Positions 23,007 through 34,133 of a stretch of DNA of 64,000 nucleotides are shown here, piece by piece. The first letter of the stretch is position 1, and the number at the start of each line of letters is the position of its first letter. Location: NCBI GenBank assembly GCA_900380265.1, contig LR025083.1, positions 620,001 to 684,000 on the forward strand, given 5' to 3'. The translations under genes and the position numbers were made by a program. The notes under the pieces were generated by a model. The model was not told where the DNA came from. It searched no databases and worked only from the letters and a program-made list of their open reading frames with translations. This DNA comes from Serratia symbiotica (lineage in GTDB: Bacteria > Pseudomonadota > Gammaproteobacteria > Enterobacterales > Enterobacteriaceae).

Positions 23007-23987
23007 ATGGAATACACTGAATTTGACCTTATCGCTCGCTATTTTGACCGGGTTGAACATTTGCGCCGGGATGTAGAATTAGGCATTGGAGATGATTGTG
23101 CATTACTGATAGTAGGAGACAAACAGATTTTAGCTGTCAGCACCGACACGTTAGTTGCCGGCATTCACTTTCTAGCAGAAATTAATCCGGCAGATCTCGG
23201 TCGAAAGGCACTAGCGGTTAACCTCAGCGATCTAGCTGCTATGGGCGCTGATCCAGCTTGGTTGTCACTAGCACTCACTCTGCCTAAAGTTGATGAAGCG
23301 TGGCTTAAAGCATTTAGCGATAGTCTATTCGAACAGCTTAATTACTACGATATGCAGTTGATTGGCGGTAATATAACCCGGGGACCGCTTAGCATGACGC
23401 TGACTATTCAGGGACTTATTCCTGTTGGGCGGGCGCTAACCCGCCGTGGTGCATGTATTGGCGATTTAATCTACGTCACCGGCACGCTGGGTGATAGCGC
23501 TGCTGGTTTAGCGATTATTCAGGGGAACCTACAGCTTTCGGATACACAAGCCCGAAATTACTTCATTGGCCGTCACCTCTGGCCGCAGCCTAGGATATTG
23601 CAGGGCCAGGCACTACGTAATCTGGCCAGTTCAGCTATCGACATCTCTGATGGTTTGATTTCCGATCTGAGACATGTGCTAAAAGCCAGCGCATGTGGTG
23701 CGCGTATCAATTTAGATGCATTACCACTATCACATATGCTGAGTCGTTATGCAGATGCTGAACGAGCATTCTACTGGGGACTAACGGGTGGCGAGGATTA
23801 TGAACTGTGTTTTACTGTGCCTGAGGTTAACTGTGAAGCGCTAGAATCAGCGTTAAGCCACCTAGGTGCGGATTACACTTGTATTGGTCAGATTGTCCCG
23901 CTTTCGGAGGGCATCAAATTTTATCGTCGTGATCAGGTGATAGAATTGGTGTGGAAAGGATTTGACCATTTTAGACGGGCTGAATAA
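23007..23987 (+). CDS. thiL: Thiamine-monophosphate kinase
   Basis: ThiL phosphorylates thiamine monophosphate to the active diphosphate cofactor. The product is 326 residues (325 in E. coli). It shows the AIR-synthase fold motifs: [60 protein letters not shown] and [10 protein letters not shown] start at ATG 23007, where the sequence [15 protein letters not shown] meets the family N-terminus; the GTG at 22962 would add 15 unrelated residues. One site worth noting is GGNITRG, which is GGDTTRG in E. coli, a substitution at a metal-site loop. Its 3' end overlaps the pgpA start. Confidence 0.94.
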   Translation: MEYTEFDLIARYFDRVEHLRRDVELGIGDDCALLIVGDKQILAVSTDTLVAGIHFLAEINPADLGRKALAVNLSDLAAMGADPAWLSLALTLPKVDEAWLKAFSDSLFEQLNYYDMQLIGGNITRGPLSMTLTIQGLIPVGRALTRRGACIGDLIYVTGTLGDSAAGLAIIQGNLQLSDTQARNYFIGRHLWPQPRILQGQALRNLASSAIDISDGLISDLRHVLKASACGARINLDALPLSHMLSRYADAERAFYWGLTGGEDYELCFTVPEVNCEALESALSHLGADYTCIGQIVPLSEGIKFYRRDQVIELVWKGFDHFRRAE

Positions 23988-24465
23988 GGTTATGGACAAA
24001 CTCAAGCGTCGCCTTCAGCCGAGAAATCTTTGGCATTTATTGGCTGTCGGTTTTGGGAGCGGTTTTTCATCAGTAATGCCGGGTACTATTGGCTCTCTAG
24101 CGGCGATCCCGTTTTGGCTACTTTTAATACAGTTACCGTGGCAACTTTATTTACTACTAGTGATATTTGCTATTTGCATTGGTGTTCATATTTGTCATCA
24201 GACAGCCAAATATATGCGGTTACATGATCATGGTAGCATCGTGTGGGATGAGTTTGTTGGTATGTGGATTACCTTGATGTCTCTGCCAGTTAATAATTGG
24301 CAGTGGCTAATCGTCGGGTTTGTGATTTTTCGCATTCTAGATATAGGAAAACCCTGGCCGATCTGCTGGTTTGATAGCAATTTTCAGGGTGGTATAGGTA
24401 TTATGATAGATGATATTATTGCTGGGGTTGTGTCAGCCGGTATTATTTACCTGTTAGGTTACTAA
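23962..24465 (+). CDS. pgpA: Phosphatidylglycerophosphatase A
   Basis: PgpA is an inner-membrane phosphatase that turns phosphatidylglycerophosphate into phosphatidylglycerol. The 167-residue protein has the [14 protein letters not shown] start, the [13 protein letters not shown] motif, [17 protein letters not shown] with the acidic catalytic residues, and [13 protein letters not shown]; four membrane segments are visible. The start at TTG 23962 reproduces the MTIL N-terminus of E. coli and overlaps thiL by 26 bases; ATG 23992 is an alternative that removes ten residues. It ends just before the convergent dxs. Confidence 0.93.
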   Translation: MTILDGLNKVMDKLKRRLQPRNLWHLLAVGFGSGFSSVMPGTIGSLAAIPFWLLLIQLPWQLYLLLVIFAICIGVHICHQTAKYMRLHDHGSIVWDEFVGMWITLMSLPVNNWQWLIVGFVIFRILDIGKPWPICWFDSNFQGGIGIMIDDIIAGVVSAGIIYLLGY

Positions 24466-24615
24466 CAGACAATGTAAAGGAGACCCTGTCCCGTTAATTG
24501 ATTATAGATCAAGGATCTTACGCTGTTTCCATTAAGTGTTCAAGGGAACATGCCAAATAATTCTCTATATGTAGATTTTCACCAAAATTTACAAAGTGAA
24601 TAGGGTAAGAAAATG

Positions 24616-26481
24616 TTATTGTGCTAACCAGGTTTCGATCTGCTCTTGGATACCGGCAGCATCCAACGCCAGATCGGCGCGTACCTCTTCTTGGCTACCT
24701 TGTGGAACAAAGACGTCTGGTAGGCCGATATTGAGTACCGAAACCGGACGGAAGCGAGCCATGAGCAACTCATTAACGCCGCTTCCTGCGCCACCGATAA
24801 TGGTGTTTTCTTCTAATGTCACCAGAACCTCTTGTCTGGTGGCCATGTCCAGAACCAACTGTTCATCTAAAGGTTTAACAAACCGCATATCAACTAGCGT
24901 GGCGTCGAGCACTTCCGCGACCTTTGCAGCCTCCTGAAGTAAAGTGCCAAAATTAAGGATTGCGATGCGCGTGCCTGTACGGCACACTCTGCCTTTACCG
25001 ATAGCCAGCATATTGAGCGGTTTAAGAGTTGCGCCAATCCCGGTGCCGCGTGGGTAGCGTACTGCGCTTGGACCATTCTTGTAGTGATAGGCAGTATATA
25101 ACATCTGGCGGCATTCGTTCTCATCACTCGGTGTCATGATTACCATGGTTGGGATACAACGCAAAAACGACAAATCAAAAGCACCTTGATGAGTGGGTCC
25201 ATCAGGTCCAACGATACCACCGCGATCAATGGCGAACATAATCGGTAGTTGTTGGATTGCCACATCGTGGATTACTTGATCGTAGGCGCGCTGTAAGAAG
25301 GTTGAGTAGATCGCTACTACTGGTTTGTAGCCACCTATTGCCAGGCCAGCTGCAAAGGTTACCGCATGCTGTTCGGCAATTGCCACGTCAAAATATTGTT
25401 GTGGGTAGTCACGTGAGAATTGTAGCATACCGGAACTTTCACGCATGGCTGGAGTGATGGCCATCAGCGCGCTATCTTTTTCGGCCATTTCACACAACCA
25501 GTCACCAAAAATTTTTGAATAGGTTGGTAACCTGTTGACAGTTTTCGGCAACTTTCCGCTGGCTGCATCGAACTTTGGCACTGAGTGGAAGCTTATTGGG
25601 TCTTTTTCTGCCGGGGTATAGCCTCGGCCTTTCTTTGTCATGATGTGCAGTAGCTGCGGGCCTTTTAGGTGACGCATGTTTTTTAGTGTAGCCACTAGGT
25701 TATGGACATCGTGTCCATCAACGGGTCCGATATAATTGAAGCCTAGTTCTTCGAATAATGTTCCTGGAACCACTATTCTTTTTAAGTGTTCTTCGGTGCG
25801 CTTGACCAGTTTTTTTATGGGAGGTAAGCCGGATAACACTTTTTTACCCCCCTCCCGTAATGTAGTGTATAGTTTTCCGGATAGCAATTGCGCAAGATGG
25901 TTATTCAGAGCCCCGACATTCTCCGAGATCGACATCTCGTTATCGTTTAATACCACCAGTATATCCGGGTTGATATCTCCAGCGTGGTTCATCGCTTCAA
26001 ACGCCATGCCACCCGTAATAGCACCATCACCGATTACGCATACTGTATTGCGGCCTAGCCCCTCGCGCTGCGCTGCTACTGCGATGCCGATTCCAGCGCT
26101 GATAGAGGTTGATGCATGTCCGACTGAAAGTACATCATATTCACTTTCACCACGCCAAGGGAAAGAATGCAGCCCGCCTTTTTGACGGATGGTGGCGATA
26201 CGGTCACGGCGACCAGTTAAAATTTTATGTGGGTAGGCTTGGTGTCCAACATCCCATAGTAGTCGGTCAAAGGGAGTATAGTAGACGTAGTGTAATGCCA
26301 CCGTGAGCTCGATAGTACCCAGCCCTGAGGCGAAGTGTCCACTAGAGCGGCTTACGCTATCTAGCAGGTATTGCCGCAGTTCATCACAGAGCTTTGGCAA
26401 TCTCTCTTTGGCTAGAAACCGGAGTTCATATGGATCCCTTGCCAGCGATAAAGTGGGGTATTTGACTATATCAATACTCAT
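24616..26481 (-). CDS. dxs: 1-deoxy-D-xylulose-5-phosphate synthase
   Basis: Dxs joins pyruvate and glyceraldehyde 3-phosphate with thiamine diphosphate in the first step of the MEP isoprenoid pathway. The 621 residues (620 in E. coli) show [34 protein letters not shown], the ThDP-binding [30 protein letters not shown] and the catalytic-glutamate region [16 protein letters not shown]. The frame is intact. It lies downstream of ispA on the same strand, but separated by 219 bases instead of the short gap in E. coli. Confidence 0.97.
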   Translation of the reverse strand: MSIDIVKYPTLSLARDPYELRFLAKERLPKLCDELRQYLLDSVSRSSGHFASGLGTIELTVALHYVYYTPFDRLLWDVGHQAYPHKILTGRRDRIATIRQKGGLHSFPWRGESEYDVLSVGHASTSISAGIGIAVAAQREGLGRNTVCVIGDGAITGGMAFEAMNHAGDINPDILVVLNDNEMSISENVGALNNHLAQLLSGKLYTTLREGGKKVLSGLPPIKKLVKRTEEHLKRIVVPGTLFEELGFNYIGPVDGHDVHNLVATLKNMRHLKGPQLLHIMTKKGRGYTPAEKDPISFHSVPKFDAASGKLPKTVNRLPTYSKIFGDWLCEMAEKDSALMAITPAMRESSGMLQFSRDYPQQYFDVAIAEQHAVTFAAGLAIGGYKPVVAIYSTFLQRAYDQVIHDVAIQQLPIMFAIDRGGIVGPDGPTHQGAFDLSFLRCIPTMVIMTPSDENECRQMLYTAYHYKNGPSAVRYPRGTGIGATLKPLNMLAIGKGRVCRTGTRIAILNFGTLLQEAAKVAEVLDATLVDMRFVKPLDEQLVLDMATRQEVLVTLEENTIIGGAGSGVNELLMARFRPVSVLNIGLPDVFVPQGSQEEVRADLALDAAGIQEQIETWLAQ

Positions 26482-26700
26482 TCTATACTCATATCAGAGG
26501 AATTTACCTTTTATTTTGTAAGTTGAAGCCGTTTTGACTACCTTCAATTAGTTATCCCCTTTATAAGGCACGCCTATTACGAATGCGTTGCTACTAGTAC
26601 CAAAATCTACTTTGGGTTGCAATTAGTCGAATTAGTGACGAGATCCTCTCTCGGTCAGCACCGAGGCAAAGATAAAAGTTATTCAGGATCGTGTCACACG
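26482..26700. other. ispA-dxs intergenic region with a hairpin
   Basis: About 220 bases between co-directional ispA and dxs. It contains CTCGGT/ACCGAG (26650-26655 with 26660-26665) around a four-base loop, without a T-tract in either direction. dxs may therefore have its own promoter here, which I cannot identify by eye. Confidence 0.4.
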
Positions 26701-27621
26701 TTAATTGTCGCGTTTAATAATAAAAGTAGCTAGTGCTTGTAATGGCGCTATGTCATAAGATTGCGACGCCAAAGTATTTAATGCAGCTAATGCTTCCTGA
26801 TATAATTCCCATGCTTTACTCTTTGCCTTGTCAACCCCTAACAAGGAGGGGTAAGTGTTTTTGCGGTTTTTCTGATCTGCTCCTTGCCGTTTTCCTATGT
26901 TTTCCGTTTTGCCAATGACATCTAAAATATCGTCTTGTACTTGAAATGCTAGGCCGATGGCAGCGCCGTAACTGTCAAGTAACGGAAGAGCCGCGCGCCC
27001 AGAACTACCAGCTGCTAGGGCGCCAAGACGAATGGCGGCACGGATCAGGGCACCTGTTTTGTGTCGGTGAATCTGCTCAAGTGCCGCTATATTTATTTTC
27101 TTGTCTGCAGCCCCTAGATCCATTGACTGGCCACCACACATTCCAGCTACGCCACTGGCAGCCGCCAGTTCAGAGACCATCGCTAATCGGTCGCTTAATG
27201 CTATGTCTGGCATCTCGGCGTTGGCTAAAATAGAAAAGGCTAAACTCTGCAGTGCATCCCCAGCCAGAATGGCGTTGGCCTCACCGAATTTGATATGGCA
27301 GGTCGGTTGCCCGCGGCGTAGATCGTCGTTGTCCATAGCCGGTAGATCGTCATGGATGAGTGAATAGGCATGAATGCACTCGACTGCGGCAGCTGGTGCA
27401 TCCAGGTTATTTTGTGAAATGCCAAACATTTGTCCTGTGCTATAAACCAGGAATGGGCGCAGGCGCTTGCCACCTAAAAGCGCCCCGTAACGCATTGATG
27501 CCACCAAATCACCATCATGGAATGGTAAAGGTCTGATGAAATGCAGAAGCGTGCGATCAGTTCGCTGCCGAAAAGCTAGCAACTGATCGGGAAAAGTGGT
27601 GGGATTTCTGATCTCAGGCAT
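26701..27621 (-). CDS. ispA: Farnesyl diphosphate synthase
   Basis: IspA condenses IPP with DMAPP and then with geranyl diphosphate to make farnesyl diphosphate, the precursor of undecaprenyl phosphate, ubiquinone and the haem O side chain added by CyoE. Motifs: GGKRLRPFLVY, the first Asp-rich motif in HDDLPAMDNDDLRRG, GQSMDLG, KTGALIRA and the second Asp-rich motif QVQDDILDVIGKTE. The first motif reads MDND where E. coli has MDDD, but the DDxxxxD metal-binding core is kept. It has 306 residues against 299 in E. coli. The upstream partner xseB is a fossil. Confidence 0.95.
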   Translation of the reverse strand: MPEIRNPTTFPDQLLAFRQRTDRTLLHFIRPLPFHDGDLVASMRYGALLGGKRLRPFLVYSTGQMFGISQNNLDAPAAAVECIHAYSLIHDDLPAMDNDDLRRGQPTCHIKFGEANAILAGDALQSLAFSILANAEMPDIALSDRLAMVSELAAASGVAGMCGGQSMDLGAADKKINIAALEQIHRHKTGALIRAAIRLGALAAGSSGRAALPLLDSYGAAIGLAFQVQDDILDVIGKTENIGKRQGADQKNRKNTYPSLLGVDKAKSKAWELYQEALAALNTLASQSYDIAPLQALATFIIKRDN

Positions 27622-27649
27622 AGGTCACTCAGTATTTGGGCTGAAAAGT

Positions 27650-27860
27650 ACAAGCGGTTAATCTTCAGCGCTATCATTAAATAGCATTTGTACATCTTGT
27701 CGTTTCTATTGTACTTTTGCTGGCCATGACTACCAACTGTATGCTCAGTGCATATTCACGCATTAGATCTTCAAGAGGCAATTCACCGGATGCCAGACGT
27801 ATCACAACGTTGCCCACCTTGTTAAGGGCACTTTAAAAACAGGTGGTAGTATTTTACTGC
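27650..27860 (-). pseudogene. xseB: xseB (exonuclease VII small subunit) fossil
   Basis: In relatives xseB-ispA-dxs form an operon. Upstream of ispA one frame reads ALNKVGNVVIRLASGELPL then EDLMREYALSIQLVVMASK before running into stops (three of the next five codons), matching the XseB helix ALSELEQIVTRLESGDLPL and EEALNEFERGVQLARQG. No start codon precedes it and the acidic C-terminus is broken. The product cannot be made, so exonuclease VII should be inactive unless a copy exists elsewhere. Confidence 0.82.
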
Positions 27861-28046
27861 TTAATTTCAATTCTTTTTTTGAAAATCTTTTCTTGACATT
27901 ATACCCTTGAACAAGGGTCTTAGAGCCATAAGGCAGCGGATCTTGATTAGACCATCATAGCTCATATATATGAGATTTTGACGTTATTCTGGTAATAGGA
28001 GTGATATACTCCGTACCGGAATGCTTATCTGAGAACAAAGATCGCC

Positions 28047-29504
28047 ATGAAATTGATCATTAAATTATTCCCAGAAATCACCATTAAGAGCCGATCCGTA
28101 CGTTTGCATTTTATCAAGATCCTGTCGAGTAATATTCGAAATATCCTAAAGCAATATGATGCATCGCTGGTCGTGGTGCGTCACTGGGATTATATTGAAG
28201 TTCGCGCTAAAGATGGGGAAAAGAAATCAGTCATTACCGACGCGCTGACACGTATTCCTGGTATCCATCATATTCTGGAAGCGGAAGATCACACATATAC
28301 TAATGTTCATCACATCTTTGAAAAGACGCTGGATGCTTACGGTAAACAGTTGGTAGGAAAAACCTTCTGTGTTCGGGTTAAACGTAGAGGTGCTCAGGAT
28401 TTTAATTCTCAGGATTTAGAGCGTTACGTGGGTGGGGGGTTAAATCAACATATTGAAAGTGCACGTGTGAATCTTTCATCTCCACAGGTGATGGTGAATT
28501 TAGAAATTAAAGACAACAAGTTGATTTTTCTTAAGAGCCGCACCGAGGGCATTGGTGGTTATCCGATTGGTACACAGGAAGATGTGTTGTCGTTGATCTC
28601 CGGAGGGTTTGATTCAGCGGTATCGAGCTATATGCTGATGCGTCGTGGCTGCCGTGTGCATTTCTGTTTCTTTAACCTGGGTGGCGCGGGGCATGAGGTT
28701 GGTGTAAAGCAGCTAGCTTACTATCTTTGGACTCGTTTCGCTACCTCGCACAAAGTGCGTTTTATTTCCATTGACTTTAGGCCAGTAATGCACGACATAC
28801 TAGAGAAAGTTAACGGAAGTGATATGGGTGTGGTATTGAAGCGCATGATGGTACGAGCTGCTTCACAGGTTGCTAAACGGTACCGGGTTCAGGCTTTAGT
28901 GACTGGTGAGGTGCTTGGTCAGGTATCAAGCCAGACATTGACTAACCTGCGTTTGATTGATAACGCCTCGGACATGTTGATTTTACGTCCGCTGATTTCT
29001 TATGATAAAGAGCACATAATCAAACTGGCGCGTGAGATAGGTACTGAAGATTTCCAAAAAACGATACCTGAATATTGCGCCGTGATTTCGAACAGGCCTA
29101 CAGTAAAGGCGATAAAAGCCAAAATAGACGAAGAAGAAAGTCAGTTAGACTTCTCTATTCTTGAACGAGTGCTGATTGAAGCAAGAAATATTGATATCCG
29201 TAATATTGACCAGCAAGTGCAGGAGCAGGTTGACCAAGTAGAAACAGTATTAGATTTTAGTACGGATGAGGTGATTCTCGATATCCGTTCTGACGATGAG
29301 CAGAAAAAAAAGCCGCTACAATTAGAGCAAGTTAAAGTGAAGTCATTTCCCTTCTATAGGCTAGGTAGCCAATTTAGTTCTCTAGATCAGAGGAAGACTT
29401 ACCTTCTATATTGCGAGCGTGGTCTAATGAGCCGACTTCAAGCCCTTTACTTGGTTGAAAAAGGCTATAGTAATGTAAAAGTTTATCGCCCCTATTCTAG
29501 TTGA
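28047..29504 (+). CDS. thiI: tRNA uridine 4-sulfurtransferase ThiI
   Basis: ThiI makes 4-thiouridine at position 8 of tRNA and, in E. coli, also passes sulfur to the ThiS thiazole pathway. The 485 residues (482 in E. coli) include the ferredoxin-like and THUMP domains, the PP-loop SGGFDSAV (about 181-188) that adenylates uridine, the Cys-344-type site in [16 protein letters not shown], and a complete C-terminal rhodanese domain with the sulfur-carrying cysteine in [14 protein letters not shown]. The rhodanese domain makes the longer form that could serve both roles. It is divergent from ispA. Confidence 0.96.
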   Translation: MKLIIKLFPEITIKSRSVRLHFIKILSSNIRNILKQYDASLVVVRHWDYIEVRAKDGEKKSVITDALTRIPGIHHILEAEDHTYTNVHHIFEKTLDAYGKQLVGKTFCVRVKRRGAQDFNSQDLERYVGGGLNQHIESARVNLSSPQVMVNLEIKDNKLIFLKSRTEGIGGYPIGTQEDVLSLISGGFDSAVSSYMLMRRGCRVHFCFFNLGGAGHEVGVKQLAYYLWTRFATSHKVRFISIDFRPVMHDILEKVNGSDMGVVLKRMMVRAASQVAKRYRVQALVTGEVLGQVSSQTLTNLRLIDNASDMLILRPLISYDKEHIIKLAREIGTEDFQKTIPEYCAVISNRPTVKAIKAKIDEEESQLDFSILERVLIEARNIDIRNIDQQVQEQVDQVETVLDFSTDEVILDIRSDDEQKKKPLQLEQVKVKSFPFYRLGSQFSSLDQRKTYLLYCERGLMSRLQALYLVEKGYSNVKVYRPYSS

Positions 29505-29559
29505 ATTATTTGAGGGTTTTTATTTTTTCTGGCAACAAGCTAACATATAAATTGCACAT

Positions 29560-30170
29560 ATTTAAGATGGGCAGCTCTTCCCGGTAATCACTGATGATTT
29601 GGCTTTGTGAGGAGCAAATCAATTAGCTTTAGATCAACCTTCATTGCAGGTTGCTTTTTTTTCTGTTTATCAAGTTTAAGCACTTATGATAGAAAGATCC
29701 ATCTTTGCTAGCGATGTTATGTGGTGTAATTTGCTCTTTTGTGCCGGCCAACCCGCTTATATTATCCATCTGGAATAGATTCTTTTTCGGTCATATTAGC
29801 ACTGCTATGCCGTGTATTGTTGGTAACATGTTTTCTTAGACGTGTGGCGAACCGCGTCCTACTAGTAGTAGCGGTTTTGACTGAATGATTTTCTATCCTG
29901 TCACTTGCTAGTTAGCGAATATACTTAAAGCGGTAATCGGAGATCGCTGTCAGAGGGTGTAGGTTAGTAGTTCTATTGGCACGAGCAGATAATTATAACT
30001 TAATGCTAGCTCGCCTCGCATAAATAAATCGGTGGTAGTGATAGTTCGGTATTTTGGCTTTTCGGCACTTAGCCAATCAGTTCTCATAGGCCAATATTGA
30101 AATTTGCCGTGCTTCACACATGTAACAGCCTTGTGTTTTTAGGTATGTAATATTATTTGAGTGCGTTCTC
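29560..30170 (-). pseudogene. yajL: Probable yajL (DJ-1 family) fossil
   Basis: E. coli has yajL on the minus strand directly after thiI. Here the minus strand reads, in order but with stops and shifts, YNYLLVPIELL (for YDVIVLPGG), RSPITALSIFAN, LLLVGR, then NMTEKESIPDG and YKRV (for NMTGFPTLKDKIP and DKRVVW). Spacings between these fragments match the intact gene. The individual similarities are weak, so this is a position-supported call; the ends are estimates. Confidence 0.45.
29635..29662 (+). terminator. Rho-independent terminator after thiI
   Basis: CAACCT (29635-29640) and AGGTTG (29648-29653) form a 6-bp stem with a 7-base loop, followed by C and eight T (29655-29662). It lies 130 bases past the thiI stop and points in its direction. 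Confidence 0.7.
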
Positions 30171-31219
30171 CGTAGCAGGAGAACGGTAATTTATTTAATC
30201 TCAATAGGTTAGTGAATGTAAATGTTCTTCAGCATTTAGGATATTTTATGCAATGTGATCTGCACTATTGCTATGACGTACTTTCTTCTCCCTCAGCCTT
30301 CTCTTCTTAGTGGGTGAGTGCTTGGTAGTCAATTACCACGATTGTGACGTCGTGATAGATGTCTGTGTAATCTATTGAGGATTTTGCTCTAGTTCTCCGT
30401 TGAGCGAAACGGATTTCATTATTAATGGATTGATCACATAGTTTTCTACCAGTTGAAGCCTAGTGTTCAAGGTGATATTTTTATTTTAAACGATGTAGAG
30501 AAAGACCGATGTAGACTTTTCGCTAGACTTTTTTTGATAGATAGCGATATCGGGCCGATGTGTTGGCGAAACTGGGAAAATAAACAAATGTTGGTTTTGT
30601 CATGGTCTGTTGTGTAAGTGGTTGGTGCTTAAAAGCATTACCTAATTGCTTTGTGATCATTTATACGGCTTGGCCGCGCTGTTATGTAATAAGATGCATG
30701 TAGATGTTTGCCTTGAGTATTGTTAGTGTTTGGTGGCAGTGGAAGACAACTACCTGGTTTTCGGGCAATCTAGAGTAGCGTGCCGTGTGGCAGTTTTTAA
30801 ATCTGTTGGGGGCTTAAAGTGTGCTTACACTAGGCAATTAGGTTGAGTTATCTGTATTTGGCAAGCAAGACCCGACACTGTACATCTGCATCTTGATCCT
30901 GTTTATATAGTGCGAGCGTTAGAGTCGTCTGAGCACCCAGTAACAAAGTATAGCAATTCCACTTAGGCTACTTGGAGGTAGCGCTCAATACTTTCTTTTG
31001 AATTTAAACTTATTTGATCTTCTGTCTGTTATCTATCTATATTCCTATAATGGAGATTAATACAGCAATGTGTTCATTATGTATGTCATTAAACTCATTT
31101 AACATATTCATTTAGGCATAATAAGGAATGTGATTTAACGATATTTTATGAAATTGATATGTAGAACGTGCCTAACACTGTTGAAAATGCTTGTGTGGAC
31201 TTAGGACTTAGTATTTTAT
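30171..31219. other. Decayed region, site of lost panE
   Basis: About 1 kb with no usable frame. The E. coli order thiI-yajL-panE-yajQ-yajR places panE (ketopantoate reductase) here on the minus strand. I could not read a convincing PanE fragment by eye, so I record only the position. Confidence 0.4.
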
Positions 31220-31580
31220 AGAATTTCTGTAATCTGCTAGCAAGGCTTGAATGAGACAAGAAAAGCAAAAGTATTAAGGCTGGCAGTGCATTAGATTTAC
31301 AGGATAGCAATTGCTCGCTATTTTGCGAGAAAGTTAACTAAGCTTAACCTCAAGGAAGGTGTGCTGGATACTCCCAATGATCAGTCAACTCACACTAGGA
31401 AACTCCTTAGCGTCTCTTTTAAGACTAAAGCAGGTTATCGACACTGTTCATGCAAAGAACATCAGTCTTCTAATTAAAGGGAATAGGCTGGCACCAGGCG
31501 TAGATCCAGGGGAATAAGGTGCACGCGGTAAGTTAATCGTGAGGAGTTAATCGTGAGACAACCTGTACTATGATAGCAGG
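31220..31580 (+). pseudogene. yajQ: yajQ (nucleotide-binding YajQ family) fossil
   Basis: On the plus strand between panE and yajR, as in E. coli, fragments of YajQ occur in order: LNETRKAKVL (for LNDASKTIKVL), QLLAILREKLTKL (for QLLDILRAKLLKR), GVLDTP (for SSLDVP) and QVIDTVHAKNISLLIKGNRL (for [20 protein letters not shown]). They lie in different frames and are interrupted by stops. A 14-base tandem duplication at 31531-31557 sits in its 3' part. The gene is inactive. Confidence 0.7.
31531..31557. repeat. Tandem duplication of a 13-base unit
   Basis: AGTTAATCGTGAG occurs at 31531-31543 and again at 31545-31557, separated by one G. It looks like a recent slippage duplication inside the yajQ fossil. 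Confidence 0.85.
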
Positions 31581-31669
31581 TGTCACGATGTGCACATCTA
31601 AATACGTGTTTTAGTGCAAGAATAAAAGGAATGCTATGACTAAGGCTAGCAAATTAGTGCTGGCTTTTA

Positions 31670-33031
31670 TTATGAATGTATTAAATTTTCAAGTTGGCTT
31701 CGGCTTGTCTGTTTAAGATCGACTTTGATATAGGCGCTATGCTCTTCTCGCACTATGGTGGCCTCCACTACGCCTACCTGGGCTTTGAGACGGCTTTCGA
31801 GTGTTAAATCTTTTACGGCCAGTGCTGAGAGTGGGATGCGTAGGGTACTAACGTAAGGTGGTTCTTTCATGGTAATACTGATCAGAAACCATAGAGCAGC
31901 AATTAGCGCCCCGGCGACAAAGACCAGCTTTGTTCCTTCTAGGCTATATAACCAACCGCCAAGGCTGCCACCGATTGCTACACCTATAAATTGGCTAGTT
32001 GAATAAGCCCCCATTGCGGTGCCCTTATAACCGGCTGGTGATTCTTTACTGATTAACGAAGGAAGGATTGCCTCTAGCACGTTAAATGCAATAAAGAAAA
32101 ACTGCAGGCCACTAATGATTCCCCAGAGATGAGTCTCGGATAGCCATAGCAGTATTTCAGCGGAGAATAGTATCCCCACGCAGTACGTGAACACTTTTTT
32201 TACGTGGCGAAATTTTTCAGCATAGATGATGAAAGGCACGACGGTAGGGAACGACACTAACATAGTGATCAAATAGACTTTCCAATGGTCGCAGGCAGCC
32301 ATTCCAGCTTTTTCTATTGCAAGTGGTAATGCGACGAAGTTTGATATTAACAGAATATGCAGGCACATGATGCCGATGTTTAGTTTCAGTAACCGAGCAT
32401 TGCTTAACACCTTGCCAAAGTTCTTACCTACCATTTTTAACTCGCGGTTCACTATATGGTGCTCAGTACAAGGTACAATAGTTAGGATTATCACGATACT
32501 AGTAAGTGATAGACCGGCAATTATCCAGAAAAGGGCTTGGAGGCCAAAGGCATGAGTGATGATTGGTCCTAGTACCATCGCGATGCTAAAGGTGATGCCA
32601 AAGCTTGCACCAATAAACGCCATGGCTTTAGTGCGGTTTTGTTCACGAGTGAGGTCAGATAACAGTGCCATCAGCGCCGCTGAAATAGCTCCGGCACCTT
32701 GCAGTGCTCGCCCAAGGATGATACCCCAAATAGAGTGAGTGGTTGCGGCGATTATACTGCCCATTGCAAAGATTAATAACCCACAGATGATTAGCCGTTT
32801 GTGTCCAACACGATCGGAAATTAGGCCGAACGGAATTTGAAATGCTGCTTGTGTTAACCCATAGATGCTGATTGCAATACCAATTAGCGCCTCGTTGGCA
32901 CCGTTAAGGATCATCCCATAGGTGGTTAACACTGGCAGCACCATAAACATACCGAGCATGCGTAGTGAGAATGCGATACCTAACCCCCAGGTGGCACGTA
33001 GCTCCAATGGGTTCATTCTATTATCATTCAC
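31670..33031 (-). CDS. yajR: MFS efflux-type transporter YajR
   Basis: YajR is a 12-helix major-facilitator transporter with a C-terminal cytosolic YAM domain; its substrate is unproven. The predicted 453 residues (454 in E. coli) show the motif-A loop GLISDRVGHKR, GRALQGAGAISAALMALLSDLTREQNRTKAMAFIG split over helices 4-5, SKESPAGYKGTAMGAYSTSQF, and the YAM-like tail with EEHSAYIKVD. I place the start at GTG 33031, matching the family N-terminus and preceded by GAGG; the longer frame to 33136 adds 35 unrelated residues, and ATG 33016 is a second option. It lies after cyoE on the same strand. Retention of a drug-type efflux pump in a reduced genome is notable. Confidence 0.92.
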   Translation of the reverse strand: MNDNRMNPLELRATWGLGIAFSLRMLGMFMVLPVLTTYGMILNGANEALIGIAISIYGLTQAAFQIPFGLISDRVGHKRLIICGLLIFAMGSIIAATTHSIWGIILGRALQGAGAISAALMALLSDLTREQNRTKAMAFIGASFGITFSIAMVLGPIITHAFGLQALFWIIAGLSLTSIVIILTIVPCTEHHIVNRELKMVGKNFGKVLSNARLLKLNIGIMCLHILLISNFVALPLAIEKAGMAACDHWKVYLITMLVSFPTVVPFIIYAEKFRHVKKVFTYCVGILFSAEILLWLSETHLWGIISGLQFFFIAFNVLEAILPSLISKESPAGYKGTAMGAYSTSQFIGVAIGGSLGGWLYSLEGTKLVFVAGALIAALWFLISITMKEPPYVSTLRIPLSALAVKDLTLESRLKAQVGVVEATIVREEHSAYIKVDLKQTSRSQLENLIHS

Positions 33032-33240
33032 ATCGAACCTCGCTAAAACTCTTTTGCCTGGTATTGAGAGATAGTACCTAAGATAACTAACTCTATGGGT
33101 CGTTATTTTAGTGCGAAGTTTAAAGAGGGTAAACAAAATGTTTTTGAGCAGATATTACCAGTTAGATATTCCGTATAGAGAAGTAAGATCAGTCCGAGTA
33201 TCGGCCTATATTCTAGACAATTTAGCTGATGCGATCTAGC

Positions 33241-34119
33241 TTACTGGCTGAGGCGCATATTAGTGATAGTGAAGTCAATCGACATCATTATGCTCAGAGC
33301 AGTGATGGTGAAGATAGAGAAAACAAACAATTGACGCGCCCACGTGCTGTTGTCTTTGGTTTTGTAACCTTGTAGTGCTATGCCGAGCCACCATGCGCTT
33401 ACAGCCACTGCGACGAGTAGGTACTTGTAGCCAGCGCAACCGCCTAGGGTTAACATCAGTGTAGCGATCATAAATGCAAGAATATAAATAGTAATATGAT
33501 TTTTTGTGATGGAGATACCTTTGACAACAGGTAGTATTGGGATGTTAGCGGATTGGTAATCTTTCAAGTGGAAAATAGCGATCGCATAGGAATGCGGTAT
33601 CTGCCATAAGCTAAAGATAGCTACCAGGATTAATGCACAGGTGTCAGGTACCTTGGTTACCGCACAGTAGCCGATCATGGGTGGTATGGCACCGGATAAG
33701 CTACCTATCAGTGTGCTATATACTGAATGACGTTTCATGTACAGGCTATAAACGCCAACATAAACTAGGAACCCGATCACTGCCATCCACATGGCTAACG
33801 GATTAGCACCAATATACAGAAACGTAATACCCACAATACCTAGAGCTGTAGCATACAACAGGCTGAACCTCGGTGCGATTAGATCTCTTACGAGTACTCG
33901 GTTCTTTGTTCTTTCCATTTTTTTGTCTATGTCGCGATCAATGTAGTTATTAAACACACAGCTGGAGGCGACAACGAACGAGACACCAAACATGGTGGCG
34001 AGGAGCAAGGAGTAATCGATGTGTCCTTGTGAGGCAAGGAGAAACCCACCTATGAGAGAGATTAAATTCCCGGAAATAATGCCTGGTTTAGTGATTTGCA
34101 GATATTGCTTGATCATCAC
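33241..34119 (-). CDS. cyoE: Protohaem IX farnesyltransferase (haem O synthase)
   Basis: CyoE farnesylates haem B to haem O, the high-spin haem of cytochrome bo3, using the product of IspA. The 292 residues (296 in E. coli) show several membrane segments and the UbiA-family Asp motif [18 protein letters not shown] (about residues 57-74), [21 protein letters not shown] and [13 protein letters not shown]. It is the last gene of the cyoABCDE operon; the start lies 14 bases after cyoD. Confidence 0.96.
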   Translation of the reverse strand: MMIKQYLQITKPGIISGNLISLIGGFLLASQGHIDYSLLLATMFGVSFVVASSCVFNNYIDRDIDKKMERTKNRVLVRDLIAPRFSLLYATALGIVGITFLYIGANPLAMWMAVIGFLVYVGVYSLYMKRHSVYSTLIGSLSGAIPPMIGYCAVTKVPDTCALILVAIFSLWQIPHSYAIAIFHLKDYQSANIPILPVVKGISITKNHITIYILAFMIATLMLTLGGCAGYKYLLVAVAVSAWWLGIALQGYKTKDNSTWARQLFVFSIFTITALSIMMSIDFTITNMRLSQ

Positions 34120-34133
34120 TTTTAGCTCGAGTG

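Noticed and set aside
25736-26185. 149-codon open frame antisense to dxs
   Set aside because: It lies fully inside the conserved dxs gene on the opposite strand and resembles no protein; it is a shadow of dxs codon structure.
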